Origin: Mycolicibacterium austroafricanum
GTDB lineage: Bacteria > Actinomycetota > Actinomycetes > Mycobacteriales > Mycobacteriaceae
Assembly: GCF_902705885.1 (NCBI RefSeq)
Contig: NZ_CACSIP010000001.1
Span: 462,211-526,210 of the forward strand
Direction: 5' to 3'
Length of the DNA: 64,000 nt
Shown here: positions 34,098 to 42,406 of the stretch, in pieces
Layout: every line of letters starts with the position of its first letter
How positions within the stretch are numbered: position 1 is the stretch's first letter
Translations under genes and position numbers: made by a program
The notes under the pieces: generated by a model
What the model saw: the letters and a program-made list of their open reading frames with translations, nothing else
What the model was told of the DNA's origin: nothing
Databases searched by the model: none

Positions 34098-35267
34098 TCA
34101 GACCCCGAGGACCCGGCCGAAGCCGTCGGGAATCACCACATCGGCCGCGCTGAGGTCCCTGATCGAGCACAGCCCGAGCCCGAGCAGCGCGGAGTCGATA
34201 CCGCCGCGCAGGATGTCCAGCACGTTCTCCACGCCGGTCTGCCCGCCGGCGGCCAGACCCCACAGGTAGGCGCGGCCGATCATCACGGCGCGCGCGCCGA
34301 GGGCCACGGCCTTGACGACGTCGCTGCCGCGGCGGATACCTCCGTCGAGCACGACCTCGACCTGTCCGCCCACCGCCGCGGCGATCGCGGGCAAGGCCCG
34401 AATCGGGGCGGGGGTGCCGTCGAGATTGTTGCCGCCGTGGTTGGACACCGAGATCGCCGTCACGCCGGCATCCACCGCGCGTCGGGCGTCGTCGACCCTC
34501 ATGACGCCTTTGAGCATGAACGGCCCACCCCACTGCTCGCGCAGCCAGGCGATGTCGTCCCAGGTGGGTAATGGGGTCTGCATCCACTCGCCGTAGGCAC
34601 CGAAAAACGTCGGCGCCGCACCGCCGTCGGCCAGGTTCGGGGCGGTCAGGTCAGGGACCCGGCCGGCCCTGGCGAAGTCGAGCAACCACCCGGGTCGACG
34701 GACGGCCTCGGGGGCAAAGCGCAGCATCGCGCGCAGGTCCATTCTCTCCGGGATGGCTGGGCTGCCCCAGTCGCGGCCGCTGGAGAACGACCAGTCCGTC
34801 GTGATGATCAGTCCGACGGCGCCGGCCGAGCGGGCGCGTTCCATGCGGGCGACGAGCTTGTCCCGGCCGCCGGTCCAATACATCTGGAACATGGTCTGGG
34901 GGTTGGCCGCGGCGACCTCCTCGATGGGCTTGCTGGCGAACGACGACAACCCGATCGCGGTGCCGCGTGCGGCCGCGGCACGGGCCACCGCCACTTCCCC
35001 GTCGGGGTGGACCGCCTGCACCCCGGTGGGCGAGATCATCACCGGCAGCGACAATTGTTGTCCCATCACCGTGCTCGCCTGATCCCGTTTGCCCGACAAT
35101 CCGGCGACGTGTGGGGCGAAACCGAGTTCCCCGAACGCCGTCAGATTGTCGGCGACGGTGACGCCCATCTCCGACCCGGCGACCAGCGCGCTGTAAACGC
35201 TGGGGGGAAGGCGCTTTCGGGCTCGCTGCTGCGCTTGCGCGACGGTCTCGAACCAACCTGCGGACAT
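34098..35267 (-). CDS. MftD-like FMN-dependent alpha-hydroxy-acid oxidase family protein
   Basis: This 389-residue (beta/alpha)8 flavoprotein has an N-terminus (WFETVAQAQQRARKRLPPSVY) and many blocks (SPTGVQAVHPDGEVAVARAAAARGTAIGLSSFASKP; VSNHGGNNLDGTPAPIRALP; LDGGIRRGSDVVKAVALGARAVMIGRAYLWG) that closely follow the pre-mycofactocin synthase MftD (LldD1) family. MftD converts the Val-Tyr-derived precursor to the redox-active dicarbonyl. The active-site Lys and His (LKGVMRV, SNHGG) are present. The other mft genes (mftABCEF) are not beside it, so this is either a displaced mftD or a paralogue. It is divergent from an MftM-like gene. Confidence 0.8.
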   Translation of the reverse strand: MSAGWFETVAQAQQRARKRLPPSVYSALVAGSEMGVTVADNLTAFGELGFAPHVAGLSGKRDQASTVMGQQLSLPVMISPTGVQAVHPDGEVAVARAAAARGTAIGLSSFASKPIEEVAAANPQTMFQMYWTGGRDKLVARMERARSAGAVGLIITTDWSFSSGRDWGSPAIPERMDLRAMLRFAPEAVRRPGWLLDFARAGRVPDLTAPNLADGGAAPTFFGAYGEWMQTPLPTWDDIAWLREQWGGPFMLKGVMRVDDARRAVDAGVTAISVSNHGGNNLDGTPAPIRALPAIAAAVGGQVEVVLDGGIRRGSDVVKAVALGARAVMIGRAYLWGLAAGGQTGVENVLDILRGGIDSALLGLGLCSIRDLSAADVVIPDGFGRVLGV

Positions 35268-35432
35268 GTCGACATCCCTTCGTGTCCCTGGCGGATTACT
35301 GCCGACGCTAGGTCACCGCAGCGTCCGGGGGAACTCGCCGACCGGGTAGGCACCCACCCACCCGGACGGGTCCGAGATCGCACCCATTCGGGGCGCGTGT
35401 CTCCGGCATCGTCTCCAATAGCGTTGTTGTGC

Positions 35433-36320
35433 ATGCAAACCGCACTGCTCGACCCGCTGGCGCCGGCCCCGCGCGGGGTCTGGAGCGGCGCCGGTGTCCT
35501 GGTGCGCCGGCGGCGCGGACCCCATCGTCGGCATCGCGCTCCCGGCACCGTGTGCACGAAACGCTTCTGCGCGCGCCGCGCCAGTGATTCGCTGACCGTC
35601 GAGCACGATCTCACTGCCGGTGAACTCTGCGATGAGCTCACGGTGATGATCGCCGAACAGTTGGTCGACACCGGCGTCCTGCGCGGGCAACCCGAGTTCG
35701 AAAGGGTCTTCACCGGCGTCGTCCGTTCCACCGTCGACGGCGGTCTGGCCGCCTGGCTGCGTTTCTACCGCAACTCGCTGGACAGGCTCGAGGACGACGC
35801 CAGGTCACCGGCGATGGCGTTCGGGCCGATCCACGCATGGGCCACCAGCCAGGTGCGCGGACGCCGGGTGATCGATCTGGGATCGTGCTTCGGGTTCTTC
35901 CCGCTGCGTCTGGCCAGAGACGGGATCGAGGTCCTGGCAACCGATCTCAGCCGGCCGACCATGCAACTGCTCGAGTCGGTCAGTGCCCGGATGAACCGTG
36001 CCCTGACAACGTTGAGCTGCAATGCTGCCGACGTTCCGCTGCCGGATCGGAGCGCCGACACGGTCACGGCGCTGCACCTCGTCGAGCACCTGCCCGCCGA
36101 CGCCGCGGACGCGGTACTCGACGAGGCTGTCCGGCTGGCCCGGTCCCGGGTGGTGGTCGCCGTGCCGTTCGAGGACGTCGCGCGCGACTGCTACGGGCAT
36201 GTCCAGCGGTTCGACCTGACTGCCTTGCGGCAGTTGGCCGCTGCGCTGATCCGGCGGCACCCCGGACTCACCGCGCAGACGTACGAATTCCACGGCGGCT
36301 GGCTGATTCTCGACCGGTAG
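35433..36320 (+). CDS. mftM: MftM-like methyltransferase (mycofactocin glycan methylation)
   Basis: This encodes 295 residues from ATG 35433; the frame extending to 35007 is antisense to the MftD-like gene. An N-terminal domain (RRHRAPGTVCTKRF, TVEHDLT) precedes a class I methyltransferase domain: VIDLGSCFGFFPLRLA is motif I, ATDLSRPT the acidic strand, VTALHLVEHLPADAADAVLDEAVRL motif II, and VVAVPFEDVARDCYGHVQRFDL follows. This layout resembles MftM, which adds 2-O-methyl groups to the mycofactocin oligoglucose chain and is usually encoded outside the main cluster, near the mno alcohol-oxidation genes. The adjacent mno locus supports the assignment. Confidence 0.7.
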   Translation: MQTALLDPLAPAPRGVWSGAGVLVRRRRGPHRRHRAPGTVCTKRFCARRASDSLTVEHDLTAGELCDELTVMIAEQLVDTGVLRGQPEFERVFTGVVRSTVDGGLAAWLRFYRNSLDRLEDDARSPAMAFGPIHAWATSQVRGRRVIDLGSCFGFFPLRLARDGIEVLATDLSRPTMQLLESVSARMNRALTTLSCNAADVPLPDRSADTVTALHLVEHLPADAADAVLDEAVRLARSRVVVAVPFEDVARDCYGHVQRFDLTALRQLAAALIRRHPGLTAQTYEFHGGWLILDR

Positions 36321-36360
36321 CGCATCGGACGCGACGTTGTGTCACGCCGAGGACCGGTCA

Positions 36361-36999
36361 CTAGATGAGGCCGCGCTTGCTGGCGGCGTACACCGCTTCG
36401 GCGCGCCTGCTGACCTCGAGTTTGCGCATGATGTTGCTGACGTGGAACTTGGCGGTGGTGGCCGAGATATACAGCTTTTCGCCGATCTTGTTGTTGGACA
36501 ATCCTGTCGCGAGCAGTCGGAGGACCTCGACCTCTCGGTCGGTCAGCTGCTGACGCGTCTCCGCGCGCCCCGACATCGACCGGACCACCGCCGCGGCACT
36601 ACGTGAGTCGAAGGCGCTGTCGCCGGTGGAGATCGCCCGGATGGCACGCGCCAACTCCGTGGTGTCGACGTCCTTGACGACGTAGCCTCTGGCACCCGCA
36701 TGCACCGCGCGCACCACGAGGTCCTCGTCGAGGAATGTCGTCAACACCAGCAGACCCAGGTCCGGGTAGGCAGCAGAGAGCTTGGCGCACAGGCTCAGTC
36801 CCTCGAACTCGGATCCCGCCGACAGCTTCAGGTCGACCAGCACGACATCGGGTCCGGTGGTCCGCACGACGGCTTCGGCCTCGGCTTCGGAGGCCGCCTC
36901 GCCGACCACGATGAGATCGTCGGCGCGTTCGAGCACCGAACGCAGGCCTTGGCGCAGGATGGCGTGGTCGTCGACGAGGACCAGTCTGATGGGCGTCAT
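36361..36999 (-). CDS. mnoR: NarL/LuxR-type response regulator (MnoR-like)
   Basis: This 212-residue protein has a receiver domain (LVLVDDHAILRQGL with the acidic pair, phospho-acceptor Asp in VVLVDLKLS, conserved Lys in YVVKDV). Its C-terminal LuxR HTH reads QLTDREVEVLRLLATGLSNNKIGEKLYISATTAKFHVSNIM. Its ATG overlaps the stop of the sensor kinase gene, so kinase and regulator are coupled. In M. smegmatis the MnoSR pair switches on the mno methanol/propanediol oxidation genes; here the pair sits directly behind homologous genes, which supports the same role. Confidence 0.85.
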   Translation of the reverse strand: MTPIRLVLVDDHAILRQGLRSVLERADDLIVVGEAASEAEAEAVVRTTGPDVVLVDLKLSAGSEFEGLSLCAKLSAAYPDLGLLVLTTFLDEDLVVRAVHAGARGYVVKDVDTTELARAIRAISTGDSAFDSRSAAAVVRSMSGRAETRQQLTDREVEVLRLLATGLSNNKIGEKLYISATTAKFHVSNIMRKLEVSRRAEAVYAASKRGLI

Positions 37000-38381
37000 G
37001 TGTCCTGATCCTCCGCGTGGCTTTCGTTCGATGCCAATGGAATCCGTGCCACCACCCGCACCCCGCCGAGGCGGGAGCGGTACACGTCGAACGTGCCACC
37101 GTGTTCGCGGGCGCGGGCGTGCATGTTGGCCAGACCGCGGTGGCGGCCGTCGACATCAGTGGCTTCGGCGAGCCGCAACATCAACCGCAGCTTGACCGGA
37201 TCGCCGGTCCCGTCGTCGGAGATCGCCAGGCTGACGTCGGCGTCAGCGTAGGTGAGCCGCACGATCGCACGGGTGGCGTTGCCGTGCATCGCGGTGTTGA
37301 ACAACGCCTCTCCGGCGATGCGCAGCAGCGCGTGTTCGACGTCGCCGGGCAGTTCGGTGGGGGCTCCGTTCACCCGCAACGTCACCCGCAGATCCTCGGG
37401 CATGTGCACGGTCGCGAGTTGTCCGAGCATCTCCGCCAGACTGGAGCGGTGAGCGGCGGCGGGCTGGTTGAGCGCGTAGATCGCCGACCGTAGCTGCTCG
37501 GTGGCAGACCGCGTGAGATCCTTCGCCAGGTCCAGACGGTCGACGACATCACCGGCGGTGTCCCGACGGTCGAACTCGCTTCGGCACACCTCGATCTGCA
37601 TGCCGGCCGACAGCACTGTCTGCGCCACGCTGTCGTGCAGCTCACGGGCGATCCGCTGCCGTTCGGAGTTGAGGACCTGGTGGCGTTGGGCCGCACCGAG
37701 TTGGCGCTGGGTGGCCAGCAGTTCGGCGTTGCGGGCCTCGGACTGGGTGAGCAGCGTGACCGATTTGGTGAACAACGCCGAGTTCTGCAGCGCCACCGCG
37801 GTCTGACTCGCGAGGATGCGCAGCACCACGGCGTCGGTGGCGTCCAGGGTGCGGTGCGGTGGCGTCCACGCCGCGAACGCGCCGATGACCCCGCCGTCGA
37901 GCTCGATGGGTACGTGGGCGTGTTGATCCTCGATGACCGGGAGCCGGAACTCGGCCAGCTGGCCACGCAGGATGTCGTTGAGCCGGTTGAGCACCGCATC
38001 GGGAAGCGACGAGCCGGGATCGCTTGCGCCGGAAAGCCCTTCGAATGCGTACGCCACGCCGGCGGAATCGAGGATGAGGTGACGGACCGTGGCTTCGGGA
38101 AGCGCCCCGTCGGCCAGCGCGAGCAGCACCCAGTCCGCGTCGAGGTTGGCGCGCGCCGCCTCGGCGACCGCCCGCACCAGGTTCTCGGGACCCTCGATCG
38201 TCTGCACCAAAGCCCGGGAGATGGTGTCGAGCGCGGTGACCACACGGTCCAATCGCTGTGCGGTGAGCCGTAACTCACGGTAGAAGCTGCCCTTGCCCGA
38301 GCGGACTCCGGTCAGCCGCGCCAGATCGGGGGGGCTCACTGCGCGCCGCCGATCGGTCGCGCCGGAGAGGTCGGGAGTCAC
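36996..38381 (-). CDS. mnoS: GAF-containing sensor histidine kinase (MnoS-like)
   Basis: This 461-residue protein starts at GTG 38381, overlapping the stop of the iron alcohol dehydrogenase (GTGA); an open frame further upstream is a shadow of that gene. Residues about 40-230 form a GAF-type sensory region (NLVRAVAEAARANLDADWVLLALADG). A coiled segment, then the HisKA_3 box RIARELHDSVAQTVLSAG with the phosphorylated His, and a C-terminal HATPase (LLRIAGEALFNTAMHGNATRA; GLANMHARAREHGG) follow. It has no transmembrane segment, so it probably senses a cytosolic signal such as an alcohol, aldehyde or redox cue. Confidence 0.85.
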   Translation of the reverse strand: MTPDLSGATDRRRAVSPPDLARLTGVRSGKGSFYRELRLTAQRLDRVVTALDTISRALVQTIEGPENLVRAVAEAARANLDADWVLLALADGALPEATVRHLILDSAGVAYAFEGLSGASDPGSSLPDAVLNRLNDILRGQLAEFRLPVIEDQHAHVPIELDGGVIGAFAAWTPPHRTLDATDAVVLRILASQTAVALQNSALFTKSVTLLTQSEARNAELLATQRQLGAAQRHQVLNSERQRIARELHDSVAQTVLSAGMQIEVCRSEFDRRDTAGDVVDRLDLAKDLTRSATEQLRSAIYALNQPAAAHRSSLAEMLGQLATVHMPEDLRVTLRVNGAPTELPGDVEHALLRIAGEALFNTAMHGNATRAIVRLTYADADVSLAISDDGTGDPVKLRLMLRLAEATDVDGRHRGLANMHARAREHGGTFDVYRSRLGGVRVVARIPLASNESHAEDQDT

Positions 38382-39604
38382 ATCGCCGCCCGGAACAACG
38401 CGTGCATCTGCGCCTGGTCGGCGGGCCGGGGATTGGTACTCATGCACGCGTCCTGCAGCGCGGTCCTGGCCAGTCGCGGCAGATCGTCGTCGCAGACCCC
38501 GAGCTGGGCCAGTCCCCGCGGCACACCGACCTGGCAGGCGAGCTGCTCGATGCGTTCGGCGAGTGCCGCCGCGGCTTCGGCCGCAGGCGCGCCGGCCTCC
38601 GCAACCCCGAGGCAGGCGGCGATGACGGCGTACGGCTCCGGATCGGCCTCGGCATTGAACCGGATGACGTGCGGCAGCAGCACACCGTTGATGACACCGT
38701 GCGGCAGATCGAGCAACCCACCCACCTGATGGCTCATCGCGTGGGCGGCGCCGAGGATCGCATTGGTGAACGCCAGGCCGGCTTCCAGCGCCGCCTGCGC
38801 CATCAGCACCCGGGGCGCCATCTCGACGGGCCGCTCGATCGTGTGTGCCAGATTGTCGGTGACCATCTGCACGGCGCGCAGCGCGTGGTGGTCGGTCAAC
38901 TGGTTGTGGCCGAGCGACACGAACGCCTCGATGCCGTGGGTCAGCGCGTCCAGCCCGGTCGCGGCGTTGAGCCATTCGGGCATCGTGGTGAGCAGCCGTG
39001 GGTCGATGACCGTGATGTCGGGCACCAGCGCACGGCCCAGGATCGTGATCTTGGTGTTGCGGGCGGTGTCGGTGACGATGCAGAACTGAGACACATCGGC
39101 ACCGGTGCCCGACGTCGACGGCACGACCACCAGCGGCGGGATCGGCACCTGGGCCTTGTCCACGCCTTCGTAGTCGCGGATGTCTCCACCGTTGGCCGCG
39201 AGGATCGCCACGCCCTTGGCGGCGTCGATCACCGATCCGCCGCCGACCGCCACCAGCACGTCGCAGCCGTGTTCGGCGTACTTCTGGTAACCGGCGGCGA
39301 TCTCGTAGTCCTTCGGGTTGGGGGTGAGCTCACTCCACAGACAGCCCCGCACCCCCTGGTCGGCGAGGTGGCCGACCATCTCGTCGGCCCACCCCGCCTC
39401 GATCAGGCCCGGGTCGGTGACCAGCATCGGCCGCAGCGCTCCCAGGCGCAGCGCCGCGTGCGCCGCCTCCACCATTGAATCGACGCCGAAGACGATCTCG
39501 GGGGCGTGGAACTTCAGCAGCCGCGGCGAGGACACCGCAGGGCCGCGGTCACGACCGGGAACGAACACGCCTGCCGATGTGCCCCGGCCGCCTAGTTTCG
39601 CCAC
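38378..39604 (-). CDS. Iron-containing (group III) alcohol dehydrogenase, second of the mno locus
   Basis: This encodes 408 residues from GTG 39604; an ATG at 39658 would add 18 residues and both have weak ribosome-binding sites. The NAD-binding GGGSVIDAAKG, the TSGTGADVS segment and metal ligands (D and H in DALTHGIEAF, H in AHAMSHQVGG and LPHGVINGVLLPH) mark the Fe-ADH family. The position in the locus matches the 1,3-propanediol-dehydrogenase-annotated gene of the M. smegmatis mno region. It probably oxidises a short-chain alcohol or diol. Its stop is coupled to the sensor kinase start. A long hairpin lies upstream. Confidence 0.85.
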   Translation of the reverse strand: MAKLGGRGTSAGVFVPGRDRGPAVSSPRLLKFHAPEIVFGVDSMVEAAHAALRLGALRPMLVTDPGLIEAGWADEMVGHLADQGVRGCLWSELTPNPKDYEIAAGYQKYAEHGCDVLVAVGGGSVIDAAKGVAILAANGGDIRDYEGVDKAQVPIPPLVVVPSTSGTGADVSQFCIVTDTARNTKITILGRALVPDITVIDPRLLTTMPEWLNAATGLDALTHGIEAFVSLGHNQLTDHHALRAVQMVTDNLAHTIERPVEMAPRVLMAQAALEAGLAFTNAILGAAHAMSHQVGGLLDLPHGVINGVLLPHVIRFNAEADPEPYAVIAACLGVAEAGAPAAEAAAALAERIEQLACQVGVPRGLAQLGVCDDDLPRLARTALQDACMSTNPRPADQAQMHALFRAAM

Positions 39605-39685
39605 AGTGTCGCCTCGCCCACCACCGTCCGGGAGCACCGAATGTGACCCGGACAACATCCTGCGCTCCAGCGTACGACCACCCCC

Positions 39686-39748
39686 CGCCGGAACTGCGTT
39701 CCACGCGGTTCTTTCTTGGTCTTCGCCGCGTGGAACACAGTTCCGGCG
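39686..39748. repeat. Long inverted repeat between VWA and Fe-ADH genes
   Basis: The 23-nt arms at 39686-39708 and 39726-39748 are complementary at 22 of 23 positions, with a 17-nt loop. Each arm itself contains GGAAC-N3-GTTCC, so either one long stem or two small ones can form. It begins three bases beyond the VWA stop on the minus strand and lies before the Fe-ADH start, so it probably terminates or attenuates transcription from the upstream genes. Confidence 0.85.
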
Positions 39749-39750
39749 AC

Positions 39751-41271
39751 TCACCGGCCGACGGCTTCCGCGGCGAACTCGTGTGCCGCGTGTTCCAGCC
39801 CCGCGAGGTCGGCGACCACCCGCACCCGGTCGCAGAACTCCGCGTAGCGGGGCAGGTCGCAACTGCCCAGTCCCCAGGAATACCGCGGCTCGGGGGTCAG
39901 CCAGACCGTCTCCCTGGCGCGGCGGGTGATCTCCTCGAAGGCTGCGACGTTCGCGTCGCGGGTGTTGTTGCGCCCGTCGCCGAGCACCAGCAGCGTGGTG
40001 CGCCGGGTCACCGCCGAACTGTGTTCGGCCAGGAAGTCACCGAACACGGCGCCGTAGTCGGAGTCGGCCGCCACGTCGATCAGATCGCCACCGAAGATCA
40101 GGCCCAACGCGCGTTCGCTCGGGTGGTCGCGGAACAACTCGGTGGTCTCGGCGATGCCGGATACGAAGACGAACGACCGCACCTGGGTGAACAGGTCCTG
40201 CAACCCGTGCACCAGATTGAGGGTGAACCGGGACGTGGCGCGTACGGACAGGCTCACATCGGCCAGCACCACCAGCCTCGGCCGGTCTTCGGCGCGGCGG
40301 ACGGTGACCGGCACGAACGGCACACCGTCGAAGCGCATGTTGCGGCGCATCGTCTGGCCGGAGTCGACCCGCCCCGCCGACGCAACACGGCGGCGGTGGG
40401 TCAGCGCGCCGTGCAGTGTGCGGGCCAGCCTGCGCAGCGAGTCCTCGAGCTCGGCGCGCTCTTGTTCGCCGATGCGGTCCACCCGAGCCTCGCGCCGCTC
40501 CCGGGACTCGACGATCCTGCTCTCCAAAGCCATCAGCGCCTCGAGATGCCGGCGCAGCGCCGCCGGCAGGTTCTCCAGCACCCCGGCCAGGCGCTGCCGC
40601 AGTGCGGCAGCGTCGGATTCGTCGCCGCCGGCGTCGAGTTCCTCGGCCAGCCAGCCGAGCAGCACGTCCTGCTCGGCGATGGACAGCTCAGCGTCGACCG
40701 AGGTCCCGGGCGACGTCGCGAGATTGCCGGGAACGGCTGCCCCGCTGAGGCGGTCGGTGGCCAGCTGGACGCGGTAGGCGTCATCGGCGGCGCTGCGGGT
40801 GTCCTTGGAGAACACAATCTCGTCGGTGAGCGCGGCGAGGTCGATCTTGTTGGCCTCCTGGTGCATGTTGTAGCGCTGCGCCAGGTCCTCCTGCTTGAAG
40901 TAGTCCCGGATGCTCGACGGCTTGCCGTGTTCGTGGCCTTGTTCCGGCGTCTGGCTGGGTTCCTCGGACAGCGTGAACGATTCGAGTTCCCCGGAGTCGA
41001 CGAGTTCGTCGTGGGCGTGCGAATGCCCGTGCCCGTCGACGTCACCGCCGACGCGGATGAGCGAGAAGAACGCGTCGAAGATCTCGTCGAAGATCGGCTC
41101 GTCGCGTTGGTCCTTGACCAGGGCGACGCACAGCGCGGTGCGCAGCAGGGCCCGGGAGGCCAGCACGCCGGGCTGTCCGGCACAGCGCATCGCGTCGAGA
41201 GCCTCGGGGACCGAGACGCGGACCCCGCCCAGGCGCAGCAGCCGGACGAAGCGATGCAGGGTGGCCTCCAC
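39751..41271 (-). CDS. VWA-domain protein (CoxE-like) of the mno locus
   Basis: This 506-residue protein has an N-terminal helical region, a His-rich insert (GDVDGHGHSHAHDEL near residues 77-90), a long charged helical middle, and a C-terminal VWA domain with MIDAS motif D-V-S-L-S in LVVLADVSLSVRAT followed by LLVLGDGRNN. This is the CoxE/CbbO-type partner of MoxR AAA+ ATPases, and the MoxR gene is nine bases upstream. Such pairs remodel or activate metalloenzymes. Placed between mno and the Fe-ADH, the likely client is one of these dehydrogenases. That is an inference. Confidence 0.82.
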   Translation of the reverse strand: MEATLHRFVRLLRLGGVRVSVPEALDAMRCAGQPGVLASRALLRTALCVALVKDQRDEPIFDEIFDAFFSLIRVGGDVDGHGHSHAHDELVDSGELESFTLSEEPSQTPEQGHEHGKPSSIRDYFKQEDLAQRYNMHQEANKIDLAALTDEIVFSKDTRSAADDAYRVQLATDRLSGAAVPGNLATSPGTSVDAELSIAEQDVLLGWLAEELDAGGDESDAAALRQRLAGVLENLPAALRRHLEALMALESRIVESRERREARVDRIGEQERAELEDSLRRLARTLHGALTHRRRVASAGRVDSGQTMRRNMRFDGVPFVPVTVRRAEDRPRLVVLADVSLSVRATSRFTLNLVHGLQDLFTQVRSFVFVSGIAETTELFRDHPSERALGLIFGGDLIDVAADSDYGAVFGDFLAEHSSAVTRRTTLLVLGDGRNNTRDANVAAFEEITRRARETVWLTPEPRYSWGLGSCDLPRYAEFCDRVRVVADLAGLEHAAHEFAAEAVGR

Positions 41272-41280
41272 GTCGCTGTC

Positions 41281-42402
41281 CTAGAGCGCCCGTCGCCGGC
41301 CGAGTGTCGACGCCGGGGTCTGTGCCGCCTTTTTGGGAGTGCCGTAGTAGCCGTCGGTGAAGCGTCCGGGCCGGTCCTTGGCCGCGCGCACCGCACGACC
41401 GTCCGGATCGTGATCGTGAGCGTCGTGCGGGTGGCCGTCGTGTGAATGGCCGTGGGTGTGCCCGGGTCCGTGAGAGTGTTCCGGCACACGCGCGTTGGGA
41501 TCCACCAGCCACGGTAGCGCCGCGAGGGCCTTGCGGATGTCTTTGTCGTACTTGATGACCACCGAAACGGTCTCCGACAGGGTCTTGGCTGACAGCTCCT
41601 CGACCCCGAGGACGGCCAGGGTTCGTGCCCAGTCGATGGTCTCGGAGATACTGGGCGCCTTGCGCAGTTCCAGTTCGCGTAAACCGCGCACCACGTCGAC
41701 CAATTGCGCGGCCAGCGCCTCGGTGAGCCCGGTGTTCTTGGACCGCACGATCTGCAACTCGCGCTCGGCGGCGGGGTAGTCCAGAAACAGATGCAGGCAG
41801 CGGCGTTTCAGCGCCGCCGCCAGGTCGCGGGTGTTGTTCGACGTCAGGATCACATACGGGGCGTGCGTGGCCGTGAAGGTGCCGATCTCGGGCACCGAGA
41901 CCTGATACTCACCGAGCAGTTCGAGCAGCACGGCCTCCAGCGCCTCGTCCGCCCTGTCGATCTCGTCGACGAGCAGCACCACCGGCTCCTGCGAGCGCAC
42001 CGCCTCCAGCAGCGGCCGGGGCGCCAGGAAGCGGTCGGAGAAGAACACGCTCTCCTGGGCCCCGATCCGCTCGACCGCGTCTGCGATGTCGACTGCGTCC
42101 TCGACGAGTTGGCCGATCTTCTCCCGCAGGATCTGGGTGTAGAGAAGCTGTTTGCCGTAGTCCCATTCGTAGAGGGCCTTCGTCTCGTCCTGACCTTCGT
42201 AACACTGCAGCCGCAACAGCTTTCGTCCGGTTGCGGCCGCCAGCACCTTGGCCAGTTCCGTCTTCCCCACACCCGCCGGGCCCTCGATCAGCACCGGCTT
42301 GTCGAGGCGTGTCTGCAGGAAAATCGTTGTGGCGAGCCGCTCGTCGGCGATGTAACCCTCGCCGGCGAGCGCCTCGACCACGTGCTCCACGGAAGTGAAC
42401 AT
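41281..42402 (-). CDS. MoxR/CbbQ-like AAA+ ATPase with His-rich tail
   Basis: The start is ATG 42402 (MFTSVEHVVEAL), giving 373 residues. Walker A is GPAGVGKTELAK, Walker B is VLLVDEIDRADE, and the sensor-1 Asn is in ILTSNNTRDLAAALKRRCL. The C-terminal tail carries about ten His and several Asp (EHSHGPGHTHGHSHDGHPHD), unlike ordinary MoxR proteins and typical of metal-binding linkers. The gene follows mno by four bases and precedes the VWA gene by nine. A chaperone that loads metal into, or activates, the alcohol dehydrogenase is a plausible inference. Confidence 0.88.
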   Translation of the reverse strand: MFTSVEHVVEALAGEGYIADERLATTIFLQTRLDKPVLIEGPAGVGKTELAKVLAAATGRKLLRLQCYEGQDETKALYEWDYGKQLLYTQILREKIGQLVEDAVDIADAVERIGAQESVFFSDRFLAPRPLLEAVRSQEPVVLLVDEIDRADEALEAVLLELLGEYQVSVPEIGTFTATHAPYVILTSNNTRDLAAALKRRCLHLFLDYPAAERELQIVRSKNTGLTEALAAQLVDVVRGLRELELRKAPSISETIDWARTLAVLGVEELSAKTLSETVSVVIKYDKDIRKALAALPWLVDPNARVPEHSHGPGHTHGHSHDGHPHDAHDHDPDGRAVRAAKDRPGRFTDGYYGTPKKAAQTPASTLGRRRAL

Positions 42403-42406
42403 CAGC

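Noticed and set aside
39475..41445. 656-codon plus-strand frame opposite the VWA gene
   Set aside because: Antisense to a protein with clear VWA and MIDAS motifs; composition is typical of a GC-driven shadow.
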